DNA from: Bacteroidetes bacterium HGW-Bacteroidetes-4
Lineage (GTDB): Bacteria; Bacteroidota; Bacteroidia; Bacteroidales; SZUA-534
Assembly: GCA_002840905.1 (NCBI GenBank)
Contig: PHDD01000013.1
Span: forward strand, 135,075 to 199,074
Length of the DNA: 64,000 nt
Direction: 5' to 3'
Shown here: piece after piece, positions 27,923 through 36,268 of the stretch
Layout: each line of letters opens with the position of its first letter
Position numbering within the stretch: the first letter of the stretch is position 1
Program-made: the position numbers and the translations under genes
The notes under the pieces: model-generated
The model's input: the letters and a program-made list of their open reading frames with translations, nothing else
What the model was told of the DNA's origin: nothing
The model's database searches: none

Positions 27923-28456
27923 ATGAGCAATTTTAAAGAAGATTTACGGAAAGTCAAGGCTTTTGTGTTCGATGTAGATGGTGTGTTTACCGACAACAAG
28001 CTTTATTGCCTGGCCGACGGTCAACAAGTAAGGGCAATGAATGCCAAAGATGGTTTTGCTGTGCGTTTTGCACAAAAACAAGGATTCCCTATTGGAATTA
28101 TAAGCGCCGGGCAGCATAATGAGGGCACCATAAAACGTTTGGAATATTTAGATATTGAAGATTTATATATGGGCTCATTTAAAAAAACCGAATCCTTAAA
28201 GCTTTTTGCCGAAAAATACGGATTGTCGACCGACAACATTCTATACATGGGCGACGACATCCCCGATTATCCGGTATTAAAAATGGTGGGTGTACCCACT
28301 TGTCCGGGTAATGCCGCCATTGAAATTAAACAGATTTCGAAATACATATCGAACATCGACGGTGGCAAAGGCTGCGTTCGCGATGTTATTGAACAGGTAT
28401 TGCGAGCACAAGGCAAATGGGTCGATTTAAATACAGATAAACCTGATATACTATAA
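27923..28456 (+). CDS. KdsC-like HAD-family phosphatase
   Basis: A compact HAD phosphatase of the KDO-8-phosphate phosphatase/YrbI family (C0 type, no cap). Motif I is FDVDGVFTD, motif II the IISAG segment, and motif IV GDDIPDYPVL followed by GVPTCPGNA. Length (177 aa) is normal. True KdsC acts in KDO synthesis for LPS; the lack of other KDO genes nearby means the substrate here remains open. I start at ATG 27923; the extension to 27893 has no family likeness. It lies 51 bases after the DUF2520 gene and 2 bases before the UbiA gene, so all are likely co-transcribed. Confidence 0.88.
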   Translation: MSNFKEDLRKVKAFVFDVDGVFTDNKLYCLADGQQVRAMNAKDGFAVRFAQKQGFPIGIISAGQHNEGTIKRLEYLDIEDLYMGSFKKTESLKLFAEKYGLSTDNILYMGDDIPDYPVLKMVGVPTCPGNAAIEIKQISKYISNIDGGKGCVRDVIEQVLRAQGKWVDLNTDKPDIL

Positions 28457-28458
28457 CT

Positions 28459-29436
28459 ATGTTAAAATACCTAAAGCTAATCCGAATCCACAACCTGCTC
28501 ATGGTTCCTTTAACCATGTACCTTTTGCGTTATGGAATTATTGAACCCATCTTAACCTATGGATACAGCTTTGCTTTAGGGCAGGACATGGATCTGCAAC
28601 TACCCTTTGGCCTGTTTAATTTACTTATCGGAATAAACATGCTTTTAGGAGCAGCCGGCTATGTAATTAACGACTATTTCGATCGAAAAATTGACAGCAT
28701 TAACCGTCCCGGTGAAGTAATAGTTGGGCAAAGCATTCATCGGCGTTTTGCTATAATTCTGCACTTTACACTAAACGCAATAGCCGTGTTAATGGCCGGA
28801 TACCTTTCGTGGTATTTCCGCAACCCTTTTATTTTTGTAATGTACCTGATGATTTCCGGAATATTTTGGCTGTATTCAACCACTTATAAAAAACAATTCC
28901 TGGTAGGGAACCTGATAGTTGCCCTGGGTACCGCCATGATTCCGCTTCAGCTGACTTATTTTGATATCTCTGCATTGATACAAACCTATGGGCCGGACAT
29001 GGTTGCCAAGGGTTTATCGTTCAATATTCTGTTTGCCTGGCTGGCCACTTTTGCCTTGTTCGCCTTTCTCACCAATCTGGTGCGCGAAATGATAAAAGAT
29101 TTGGAAGATTTTGAAGGAGATGCTTCATACGGATGCAATTCACTACCCGTAGTTTTGGGAATAAAAGCCACAAAGGGAGTGGTTGTAGTTTTAAACATAA
29201 TTACAGCAATGCTTCTCACTTTTGTTTACTACAACTACATTACCGATCCCCTGTCAAAATGGTATTTGTTGCTTTTAATTGTAATTCCCTTGCTCCTGGT
29301 TGCATTACTTATAACCCGGGCAAAAACCCAAAAACATTACCACCGGCTTAGCCAGGCTATAAAACTTATTATGCTTATGGGTATTTTGTATGCACTGGTG
29401 GCACGATACCTTATGCAATTCATCTTTAACCTGTAA
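28459..29436 (+). CDS. UbiA-family prenyltransferase
   Basis: An integral membrane prenyltransferase with about eight transmembrane segments. The first Asp-rich motif is NDYFDRKID, followed by NRPGEVIVG; the second is RDLEDFEGD-like (IKDLEDFEGDASYGCNSLPVVLG). In Bacteroidota the neighbour set DUF2520-KdsC-UbiA-Maf usually carries genes annotated as geranylgeranylglycerol-phosphate geranylgeranyltransferase-like; the acceptor is not established here, and a quinone-pathway role is an alternative. Length (325 aa) is normal. The Maf start codon begins two bases after this stop. Confidence 0.87.
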   Translation: MLKYLKLIRIHNLLMVPLTMYLLRYGIIEPILTYGYSFALGQDMDLQLPFGLFNLLIGINMLLGAAGYVINDYFDRKIDSINRPGEVIVGQSIHRRFAIILHFTLNAIAVLMAGYLSWYFRNPFIFVMYLMISGIFWLYSTTYKKQFLVGNLIVALGTAMIPLQLTYFDISALIQTYGPDMVAKGLSFNILFAWLATFALFAFLTNLVREMIKDLEDFEGDASYGCNSLPVVLGIKATKGVVVVLNIITAMLLTFVYYNYITDPLSKWYLLLLIVIPLLLVALLITRAKTQKHYHRLSQAIKLIMLMGILYALVARYLMQFIFNL

Positions 29437-29437
29437 T

Positions 29438-30022
29438 ATGGATCATTCCCCTTTGAATAACAATTATCAAATTATACTTGCATCGCAATCGCCCCGGAGG
29501 CAACAACTACTTAAAGAACTTGGACTGAACTTCACCATCGAGGTGCGGGAAGTTGACGAGGTGTATCCCATGCACCTGCAACACGAAGAAATTCCGGTTT
29601 ACCTGGCTCAGCTAAAAGCAAAAGCCTTTGAAAACAACATTAGCGGGAACCAACTGGTTATTACTGCCGACACCATTGTTTGGTTAAACAACCGGGTTTT
29701 GGGTAAACCCTCTGGTTTTGACGAGGCTTTTAACATGCTTCGGGCTCTTTCGGGAAATACACATACCGTTTATACCGGTGTTTGCTTAAAAAGTATTGCC
29801 AAAGAAACTACGTTCTGGGCCAAAACTGATGTCCACTTCAAGACTTTAAGTGACGAAGAAATTACATTTTACCTGAATACCCACAAACCCTACGACAAAG
29901 CAGGCGCTTATGGAATTCAGGAATGGATTGGCTATATTGGCATCGAGCATATTGAGGGTTCCTACTTTAATGTTATGGGACTCCCGGTGCAAAAACTCTA
30001 CGAACAGTTAAAACGATTTTAA
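29438..30022 (+). CDS. Maf-family nucleotide pyrophosphatase
   Basis: House-cleaning nucleoside triphosphate pyrophosphatase, cytoplasmic. Conserved features in order: ILASQSPRRQQLLKELG (substrate loop), TADTIVWLNNRVLGKP (catalytic Asp), AFNMLRALSGNTHTVYTG, and YDKAGAYGIQEW (KAGAYGIQ motif). ATG 29438 gives 194 aa, the family norm; the frame continues 16 codons upstream into the UbiA gene, but that part is unlikely to be translated. It probably degrades modified nucleotides such as dTTP/UTP analogues (YhdE-type) according to the family; exact specificity is not readable. Confidence 0.92.
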   Translation: MDHSPLNNNYQIILASQSPRRQQLLKELGLNFTIEVREVDEVYPMHLQHEEIPVYLAQLKAKAFENNISGNQLVITADTIVWLNNRVLGKPSGFDEAFNMLRALSGNTHTVYTGVCLKSIAKETTFWAKTDVHFKTLSDEEITFYLNTHKPYDKAGAYGIQEWIGYIGIEHIEGSYFNVMGLPVQKLYEQLKRF

Positions 30023-30044
30023 ATACCTGTAAAACAAACTTGTT

Positions 30045-32279
30045 ATGATACGTAAAAACTTATTTCTCCTGCTGGCTTTGGTATTTTTTAGCCACAACCT
30101 GCTGGCAGTCGAAGGTATGTGGCTACCCATCCTGCTCAAGAAATACAACATTGAAGAGATGCAGGCCAAAGGATTTAAACTTACCGAACAAGACTTATAC
30201 GACATTAACCAGGCCAGCTTAAAAGATGCTGTTGTTGGTTTAATGCGCGTTAACCGCCCATTCCAGCACTTTTGTACCGGTGAACTCATTTCAGGCCAGG
30301 GCTTGTTGTTAACCAATCACCATTGTGGCTACGGAGCCATTCAGTCGCACAGCTCAGTCGAAAACGATTACTTAACCGATGGATTCTGGGCCATGAGTAA
30401 AGAAGAAGAATTAAGCAACCCGGGCCTGGGAGTAAGTTTTTTACGCCGAATTGAAGATGTAAGCTCCCAGGTATTAAACCACATTCCTGCTGATGCTTCA
30501 AGCCATACACGCGATTCCCTGATTGCTTTTGCAATACAAAAAATTGAAAAAGAAGCTGAAGAAGATGGACGCTACAACGCCAGGGTAAAACCTTTCTTTT
30601 CAGGAAACGAATATTACCTTTCGGTTTACCAGATTTACCGCGATGTGCGCCTGGTAGGAGCACCCCCATCGGCCATCGGGAAATTTGGAGGCGACACCGA
30701 CAACTGGATGTGGCCCCGTCATACCGGCGACTTTAGCTTATTCCGCATTTACGCCGACAAAGACAACAATCCGGCCGATTACTCCGAAGATAATGTTCCC
30801 TACACTCCGGTTAAATTCTTCGAAATTTCTATAGCCGGTGTTCAAAAAGGCGATTTTACCATGGTTATGGGATATCCTGGAACTACCCAGGAATACCTTC
30901 CCTCCTATGCTATCGACCAACAAATGAATGTAATAAACCCGGCTCGTATAAAAATCCGGACCAAAGGCCTGCAGATTATGAAAGCAGCCCAGGAAACTGA
31001 CCCGGCCATTCGTATCAAGTATGCATCAAAAGTGGCCGGTATGGCTAACGGATGGAAAAAATGGATTGGCGAAAACAAAGGGCTGGCTCGTTTAAACGCC
31101 ATTGAAAAAAAGCAGCAACAGGAAGCTGCCTTTACTGAATGGGTGAAACAAACACCCGAAAAACAAAAAATGTATGGACACATTCTTAGCGCGTACGAAA
31201 AAAACTACAGTCAAAGTACCGAAGCCGAAAAAGTGGTCACCTATTTTTCTGAAACAATTTTGGGGCACGAAAACCTGCGCTTTGTTTCCAACTTCCGTAA
31301 ACTTAACGAAGTAACTAAAGCCACAGGTACCGATGAACTTGAAAAAATTAAAAGTGAGCTTAATGCCGAAGCCGGCCGCTTTTTTAAAGATTATGATCTG
31401 GAAACAGGAAAAAAAGTATTTGCTGCTTTTGTCGAATTCTTTTATAACGACATCGATAAAAAGTACCACCCCGAATTATTACAGTTGATTGACAAAAAAT
31501 TTAAGGGAAATGTGGATGCTTTTACCGAATACCTCTTCAATAAATCGGTTTTCCCGCATCAGGACAAAACCCTTGGGTTTATCTCCGGTTTCACAGCTTC
31601 GTGGCTTAAGAAATTACAGAAAGATCCCTTGTTTACACTGTACCAGCAATCCCTTAGCATTTATCGCTCGCTTTACAGCAGCCAGCTTTTGATGATTGAT
31701 CAAAAAAACGAGGAGTTGCATCGGCTGTATGTAAAGGGCCTGCGCGAAATGGAGAGTCATAAAGTGTTTTTTCCCGATGCCAATTCTACTTTCCGCGTTG
31801 CCTACGGACAAATCGACAATTACATTCCCCGCGATGCGGTTACCTACCAGCACCAAACCACGCTCGACGGAATTATTGAAAAAGACAATCCCGACATTTA
31901 CGATTACAAAGTACCCGAACGCTTAAAAGAACTCTATCGCACCAGCGATTATGGAAATTATGCCAATGCCGATGGCAGCATGCCCGTGTGTTTTATTGCA
32001 TCGAACCATACTACCGGCGGAAATTCAGGCAGCCCGGTTTTAAACAGCAACGGTCAACTAATCGGGATAAACTTCGACCGTAACTGGGAAGGAACTATGA
32101 GCGACCTGATGTACGACCCGGAAATGTGCCGTAACATTGCCCTCGATATTCGGTATATTCTCTTTATTGTCGATAAATTTGCCGGTGCCAGTCACTTAAT
32201 CGACGAATTGGTGCTTATTAAGCCTGAACCCGTGGAAACAAAAACAAATGCTGTTCCCGAAAAACAAACCCTGGAATAA
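30045..32279 (+). CDS. S46 family dipeptidyl peptidase (DPP7/DPP11 type)
   Basis: A periplasmic serine dipeptidyl peptidase unique to Bacteroidota and a few relatives. Signal peptide at residues 1-21 (LLLALVFFSHNLLAVEG). The trypsin-like halves hold the catalytic His in LLTNHHCGYGAI, an Asp in GGDTDNW or a neighbouring strand, and the Ser in GGNSGSPVLNSNGQ. After it INFDRNWEG carries Arg at the position that, in Porphyromonas enzymes, separates DPP11 (Arg, prefers Asp/Glu) from DPP7 (Gly, prefers hydrophobic). This suggests acidic-residue preference. Length (744 aa) is in the family range. It follows the Maf gene by 22 bases and ends in a strong terminator. Confidence 0.9.
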   Translation: MIRKNLFLLLALVFFSHNLLAVEGMWLPILLKKYNIEEMQAKGFKLTEQDLYDINQASLKDAVVGLMRVNRPFQHFCTGELISGQGLLLTNHHCGYGAIQSHSSVENDYLTDGFWAMSKEEELSNPGLGVSFLRRIEDVSSQVLNHIPADASSHTRDSLIAFAIQKIEKEAEEDGRYNARVKPFFSGNEYYLSVYQIYRDVRLVGAPPSAIGKFGGDTDNWMWPRHTGDFSLFRIYADKDNNPADYSEDNVPYTPVKFFEISIAGVQKGDFTMVMGYPGTTQEYLPSYAIDQQMNVINPARIKIRTKGLQIMKAAQETDPAIRIKYASKVAGMANGWKKWIGENKGLARLNAIEKKQQQEAAFTEWVKQTPEKQKMYGHILSAYEKNYSQSTEAEKVVTYFSETILGHENLRFVSNFRKLNEVTKATGTDELEKIKSELNAEAGRFFKDYDLETGKKVFAAFVEFFYNDIDKKYHPELLQLIDKKFKGNVDAFTEYLFNKSVFPHQDKTLGFISGFTASWLKKLQKDPLFTLYQQSLSIYRSLYSSQLLMIDQKNEELHRLYVKGLREMESHKVFFPDANSTFRVAYGQIDNYIPRDAVTYQHQTTLDGIIEKDNPDIYDYKVPERLKELYRTSDYGNYANADGSMPVCFIASNHTTGGNSGSPVLNSNGQLIGINFDRNWEGTMSDLMYDPEMCRNIALDIRYILFIVDKFAGASHLIDELVLIKPEPVETKTNAVPEKQTLE

Positions 32280-32300
32280 CTTTTACAAAAAACTAAATAA

Positions 32301-32330
32301 AAAGGTGTCTCATTTAAGATGCCTTTTTTT
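32301..32330 (+). terminator. Terminator after the S46 peptidase
   Basis: AAAGGTGTCT pairs with AGATGCCTTT (two G-U pairs) around a 6-base loop, followed by four more T. Confidence 0.85.
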
Positions 32331-32647
32331 ATGTATTCCTTTCAAACACAAACAAGACAGGTCTTTGAATTCGCCAGCAGAATAAAAAGACAGTCCAAAA
32401 ATCGATATACTTATATCAAAAAATCTCCACAAATTATTAATATGTTTTAACCTTCCCTGGTAAAAAAAATGCGCACCCGATTGGCAGAGAAAAAAAAAAC
32501 CTCAGCGTTAGGTAATACCTTCAGTTTTTTAAAAAACCACCGCTACTTCTTCTGCCATTAATCAGTTACAAACCTGCGGAATATCATGCTTAAATGTTTG
32601 TGTATTGCATAAATTTATTGGCACAACCACAATTAATAACTTCATCA
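32331..32647. other. Leader region of the hydrogenase operon
   Basis: No gene is seen. It contains short alternative hairpins around 32503-32530 (ACCT/AGGT, AGGTAATACCT) flanked by A- and T-runs, which may be a regulatory or terminator structure. No convincing promoter was recognised; TAAATTTA at 32610-32617 is near consensus. Confidence 0.4.
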
Positions 32648-32655
32648 AAAGGAGG
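32648..32655 (+). promoter_or_regulatory. Strong Shine-Dalgarno site of the first hydrogenase gene
   Basis: AAAGGAGG, seven bases before ATG 32663. Most other starts in this window lack such a site; this one fixes the start of the NuoE-like gene. Confidence 0.85.
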
Positions 32656-32662
32656 ATTTTAC

Positions 32663-33142
32663 ATGACAGACATTCAAACACGGGTTAAAAGACTAACCAA
32701 AAAATACGGAAACAAACGCGAAAGCCTGCTTCCCATCTTACAAGGGTTAATTGAAGACGAACGCTACCTAAGCGAATTCGCCATGAAAGAAGTAGCCCGG
32801 GAACTCGAAATTTCAAGCGCTGAAGTATTTGGAACGGCTACTTTCTATTCGTTTCTCGACACCGAAACTCGTGGAAAATACGTTATCAGGGTATGCAAAA
32901 CAATCACTTGTGCCATGAAAGGCAAAAACCAGATTTTACTTACGCTGGAAGATTGCCTGAAAATAAAAGTGGGTGAAACCACTCCCGATAAAAAGTTCAC
33001 CATTTTGCAAACCAATTGTTTGGGCTGGTGCCATAAAGCACCGGCTATGCTTGTTAACAACGATGTATACACTGAACTCACCACCGAAAAAGTAAGACAA
33101 ATCATCGAAGATTACAAAAAAAGAGAGAAACAGCAAGCATAG
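32663..33142 (+). CDS. hydC: NuoE/HydC-like subunit of NAD(H)-linked hydrogenase
   Basis: The [2Fe-2S] thioredoxin-like subunit of a trimeric hydrogenase. Helical N-terminal half (ISSAEVFGTATFYSF is typical of NuoE), then the cluster ligands CKTITC (Cx4C) and CLGWC (Cx3C). Length (159 aa) is normal. The start is set by the AAAGGAGG site; the upstream in-frame stretch to 32594 includes untranslated leader. It transfers electrons between NAD(H)-side flavin and the hydrogenase. The order hydC-hydB-hydA and spacings of 49 and 35 bases indicate one operon. Confidence 0.92.
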   Translation: MTDIQTRVKRLTKKYGNKRESLLPILQGLIEDERYLSEFAMKEVARELEISSAEVFGTATFYSFLDTETRGKYVIRVCKTITCAMKGKNQILLTLEDCLKIKVGETTPDKKFTILQTNCLGWCHKAPAMLVNNDVYTELTTEKVRQIIEDYKKREKQQA

Positions 33143-33191
33143 TATTATTTACCTCAATGTAAAGTTGACAAACAATTAAAACTTTCAAAAA

Positions 33192-34373
33192 ATGGCAAAA
33201 AAACAACTACGTCGGATGGATTTAATCTTTACCAATGATAATGATTTTACCGACATCCTGAAAAAAACGCTGACTACTCCTAACGAAGATATTCTCGACG
33301 AAATGATAAGCTCCGGACTCAAAGGCCGGGGCGGTGCTGGATTTCCGACAGGCCTTAAGTGGAAACTTACCGCCGAATCCAAATCCGATTCAAAATACGT
33401 AATATGCAATGCCGACGAAGGCGAACCGGGAACTTTTAAAGATCGTGAAATTCTTACCCAGGTTTCGTACAAAGTGCTTACCGGAATGGCTGTTTGTGCT
33501 AAAATTATTGGAGCATCCCGGGGATACATTTATCTGCGGGGTGAATATCATTACCTGGTTCCTTTACTCGAGAAAGAACTAAAACGCTTTCATAAAGCAT
33601 GCAGCGAACTAAACCTGGATTTTAAAGTTGCTGTATTTTTAGGCAGTGGGGCCTACATTTGCGGCGAAGAAAGCGCCCTGATGGAATCAATGGAAGGGAA
33701 ACGCGGTGAACCGCGCAATAAACCGCCTTATCCAACCGATTTTGGATACATGGGAAAACCCACCGTCATTAATAATGTAGAAACCTTAGCACATACCTAC
33801 ACCATTTTCAAACACGGTGCAAAAAAATTCCGCGATTTGGGTGTACAGGATTCCCGCGGCTCAAAACTCTTCTCAGTATCGGGCGACACACCTATTCCGG
33901 GTATTTACGAACTGGAACTGGGAATGACTGTTCAGGATTTTGTGGACGATTTTAGCGATGGCGACTGCAAAGCCGTTCAGGTAGGTGGTGCTTCAGGGTT
34001 CCTGGTTCCCCGCAAAGGTTTTTCTGAAACTACCATTGGTTATCAGGGAAAACTCACCGGAATATCCTTACCCACCGGAGGCTCCATGATGCTCTTCAAC
34101 AGTTCAAGATCAATGTACAATGTACTGAATAATTACCTCGAGTTTTTCCAGGAAGAATCGTGCGGTCAATGCACGCCTTGCCGCGTAGGTTGTCAACAAC
34201 TGGTTAAAGGTATTGAGGCTGTTAAACGTGGAGAAAAACCGGCCGTTTACCTCGAGAAATTGTTAAAACTTACCGAAACCATGAAAGTTACCGCCAAATG
34301 CGGCTTGGGACAATCAGTAGCCAATTCATTTCAATCTATTGTAGAAAACTTTAGAGAAGAGATGATTTATTAA
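33192..34373 (+). CDS. hydB: NuoF/HydB-like flavin subunit, short form
   Basis: FMN- and NAD(H)-binding subunit of the hydrogenase. GRGGAGFPTGLKW and NADEGEPGTFKDRE form the FMN/NADH region, GAYICGEESALMESMEGKRG follows, and the C-terminal [4Fe-4S] site is ESCGQCTPCRVGC. At 393 aa it lacks both the N-terminal thioredoxin-like [2Fe-2S] domain and the C-terminal 2[4Fe-4S] ferredoxin domain of bifurcating HydB subunits (about 600 aa). The compact form points to fewer electron entry sites; whether the enzyme can bifurcate with ferredoxin or is purely NADH-linked is not decided by sequence. The C-terminus ends cleanly before the hydA start, so no truncation by frameshift is seen. Confidence 0.9.
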   Translation: MAKKQLRRMDLIFTNDNDFTDILKKTLTTPNEDILDEMISSGLKGRGGAGFPTGLKWKLTAESKSDSKYVICNADEGEPGTFKDREILTQVSYKVLTGMAVCAKIIGASRGYIYLRGEYHYLVPLLEKELKRFHKACSELNLDFKVAVFLGSGAYICGEESALMESMEGKRGEPRNKPPYPTDFGYMGKPTVINNVETLAHTYTIFKHGAKKFRDLGVQDSRGSKLFSVSGDTPIPGIYELELGMTVQDFVDDFSDGDCKAVQVGGASGFLVPRKGFSETTIGYQGKLTGISLPTGGSMMLFNSSRSMYNVLNNYLEFFQEESCGQCTPCRVGCQQLVKGIEAVKRGEKPAVYLEKLLKLTETMKVTAKCGLGQSVANSFQSIVENFREEMIY

Positions 34374-34408
34374 AACATCCGGGTAATAATTATTAAATCT
34401 TGACTATT

Positions 34409-36217
34409 ATGACAAAAACAATAAATATAACAATAAACGGAATTGCAATCAGCCTCGAAGAAGGAAAAACCGTACTCGAAGCCGCAGAAAAACTAAACAT
34501 TAAAATTCCTACGCTTTGCTATCATAAAGACCTAATGATAGCTGGAAACTGCCGGGTGTGTGTGGTTGAGCAATCGGGAACCAAAAAACTGATTGCAGCC
34601 TGCGCAACACCCATTTGGGAAGGTATGGAAATTCAAACCAATAGCCTTACCGTTCGCAATTCGCGCAAACACATTATTGAATTGTTGCTTTCGGAACATA
34701 ATGCCGATTGTACCAAATGCTATAAAAATGGCAACTGCGAATTACAGGAACTGGCAGCAGAATTTAAAATTACCAATTCCGACTTTATCGATTTGGTTCC
34801 AACCAAAAATTATACATATGATAATTTTTCGCCTTCAATAATAAAAGACGACAGCAAATGTATCCGCTGCCAGCGTTGTGTTAGAACATGCAGCGAAATT
34901 CAGCATATGGCAGCACTAAGTGTTGCATACAAAGGTAATCACATGAAGATTTCAACCTTTGCCGAAAAACCCATGCACGAAGTAGCCTGCTCAACCTGTG
35001 GACAATGCGTTATCCATTGCCCAACCGGAGCCTTGGTCGAGAAAAATTACATTGAAGAGGTTTGGGATGCATTAACCCACCCACAAAAGCATGTAATAGT
35101 ACAAACGGCACCGGCTGTTCGTGTAGGTTTAGGTGAAGAATTCCCCATGAATGGAAATGGCAATGGAAAAACCAACAATCGCGTAACCGGAAAAATGGTA
35201 TCGGCTTTAAAACGCATTGGGTTCGATTCGGTTTTGGATACCGACTTTACTGCCGACCTCACCATTATGGAAGAAGGTACAGAATTATTAACCCGATTAA
35301 AAAAAGCACTGGTTGATAAAGATCCTGAGGTAAAACTTCCCATGTTTACTTCCTGCTCACCCGGTTGGATAAAATTTTTCGAACATACCCAAAATCATTT
35401 CCTGGGAAATTTGTCAACCTGCAAATCGCCACAACAAATGTTTGGTGCATTGGCAAAAACTTATTATGCCCAAAAACGCGGACTCGATCCAAAGAACATA
35501 GTTTCTGTATCGATTATGCCCTGCACAGCTAAAAAGTTTGAGGCCAATCGCCCTGAAATGCGCGATAGTGGCTTTAAGGATGTCGACTACGTGCTAACTA
35601 CCCGCGAACTGGCCATAATGATAAAACAAGCCGGAATTGAATTTAACGATTTGGAAGATGAACAGTTCGACAAGTTAATGGGCAATTCAACCGGAGCAGC
35701 TGTGATATTTGGTGCAACCGGCGGAGTTATGGAGGCAGCACTGCGAACAGCCTACGAAATTGTAACCGGCCGTGAAGTACCTTTTAAAAATTTAAACATC
35801 ACACCGGTTCGCGGATTCGAAGGCATAAAAGAAGCATCTGTCTTAATCGAAAATGCGCTCCCCGACTGGCGTTTTTTAAACGGCGTTGAATTGAAATGCG
35901 CTGTGGCTCATGGCCTGGAAAATGCGCACCAAATGATGGAACAAGTTAAAATCGGAAAATCAAACTACCATTTCATTGAATTTATGGCCTGCCCCGGAGG
36001 ATGTTTAGGTGGCGGCGGTCAACCCATTCCTACCAGCCCAGAGATTCGCAGAAAAAGAGCCGAAGCTATTTATGCAGAAGACGGGGATCTACCCCTGCGA
36101 AAATCGCATGAGAACCCCGAAATAATTCAAATATATGAGGATTTTCTGGGCAAACCAATGGGCGAAAAATCGCATCACTTACTTCACACCCACTATACCG
36201 CCAGAGAACGTTACTAA
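34409..36217 (+). CDS. hydA: [FeFe]-hydrogenase catalytic subunit, NADH-linked group A type
   Basis: The H-cluster subunit reducing protons to H2 in the cytoplasm. Modules in order: N-terminal [2Fe-2S] (CYHKDLMIAGNCRVC...ACATP), the His-ligated cluster (HNADCTKCYKNGNCELQ), two [4Fe-4S] (CIRCQRCVRTC, CSTCGQCVIHCP), then the H-domain with L1 TSCSPGW, L2 MPCTAKKFEA and L3 EFMACPGGCLGGGGQP. The C-terminal small-subunit-like region ends LLHTHYTARERY. The L1 motif has Ser where the textbook motif has a second Cys. The ATG at 34409 starts it; a TTG three codons upstream is less likely. Length 602 aa. No hydEFG maturase genes lie in the window. A terminator follows. Confidence 0.94.
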   Translation: MTKTINITINGIAISLEEGKTVLEAAEKLNIKIPTLCYHKDLMIAGNCRVCVVEQSGTKKLIAACATPIWEGMEIQTNSLTVRNSRKHIIELLLSEHNADCTKCYKNGNCELQELAAEFKITNSDFIDLVPTKNYTYDNFSPSIIKDDSKCIRCQRCVRTCSEIQHMAALSVAYKGNHMKISTFAEKPMHEVACSTCGQCVIHCPTGALVEKNYIEEVWDALTHPQKHVIVQTAPAVRVGLGEEFPMNGNGNGKTNNRVTGKMVSALKRIGFDSVLDTDFTADLTIMEEGTELLTRLKKALVDKDPEVKLPMFTSCSPGWIKFFEHTQNHFLGNLSTCKSPQQMFGALAKTYYAQKRGLDPKNIVSVSIMPCTAKKFEANRPEMRDSGFKDVDYVLTTRELAIMIKQAGIEFNDLEDEQFDKLMGNSTGAAVIFGATGGVMEAALRTAYEIVTGREVPFKNLNITPVRGFEGIKEASVLIENALPDWRFLNGVELKCAVAHGLENAHQMMEQVKIGKSNYHFIEFMACPGGCLGGGGQPIPTSPEIRRKRAEAIYAEDGDLPLRKSHENPEIIQIYEDFLGKPMGEKSHHLLHTHYTARERY

Positions 36218-36240
36218 ACAAAACAACAGCTACAAATAGT

Positions 36241-36268
36241 AAGAGCCGCCTTAGTGTGGCTCTTTTTA
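36241..36268 (+). terminator. Terminator of the hydrogenase operon
   Basis: AAGAGCC and GGCTCTT arms with a 10-base loop and T run, 23 bases after hydA. It slightly overlaps the 3' end of the convergent gene. Confidence 0.85.

Noticed and set aside
33192-34373. hydB truncated by frameshift
   Set aside because: The frame ends in a normal stop 35 bases before a good hydA start and no leftover domain follows.
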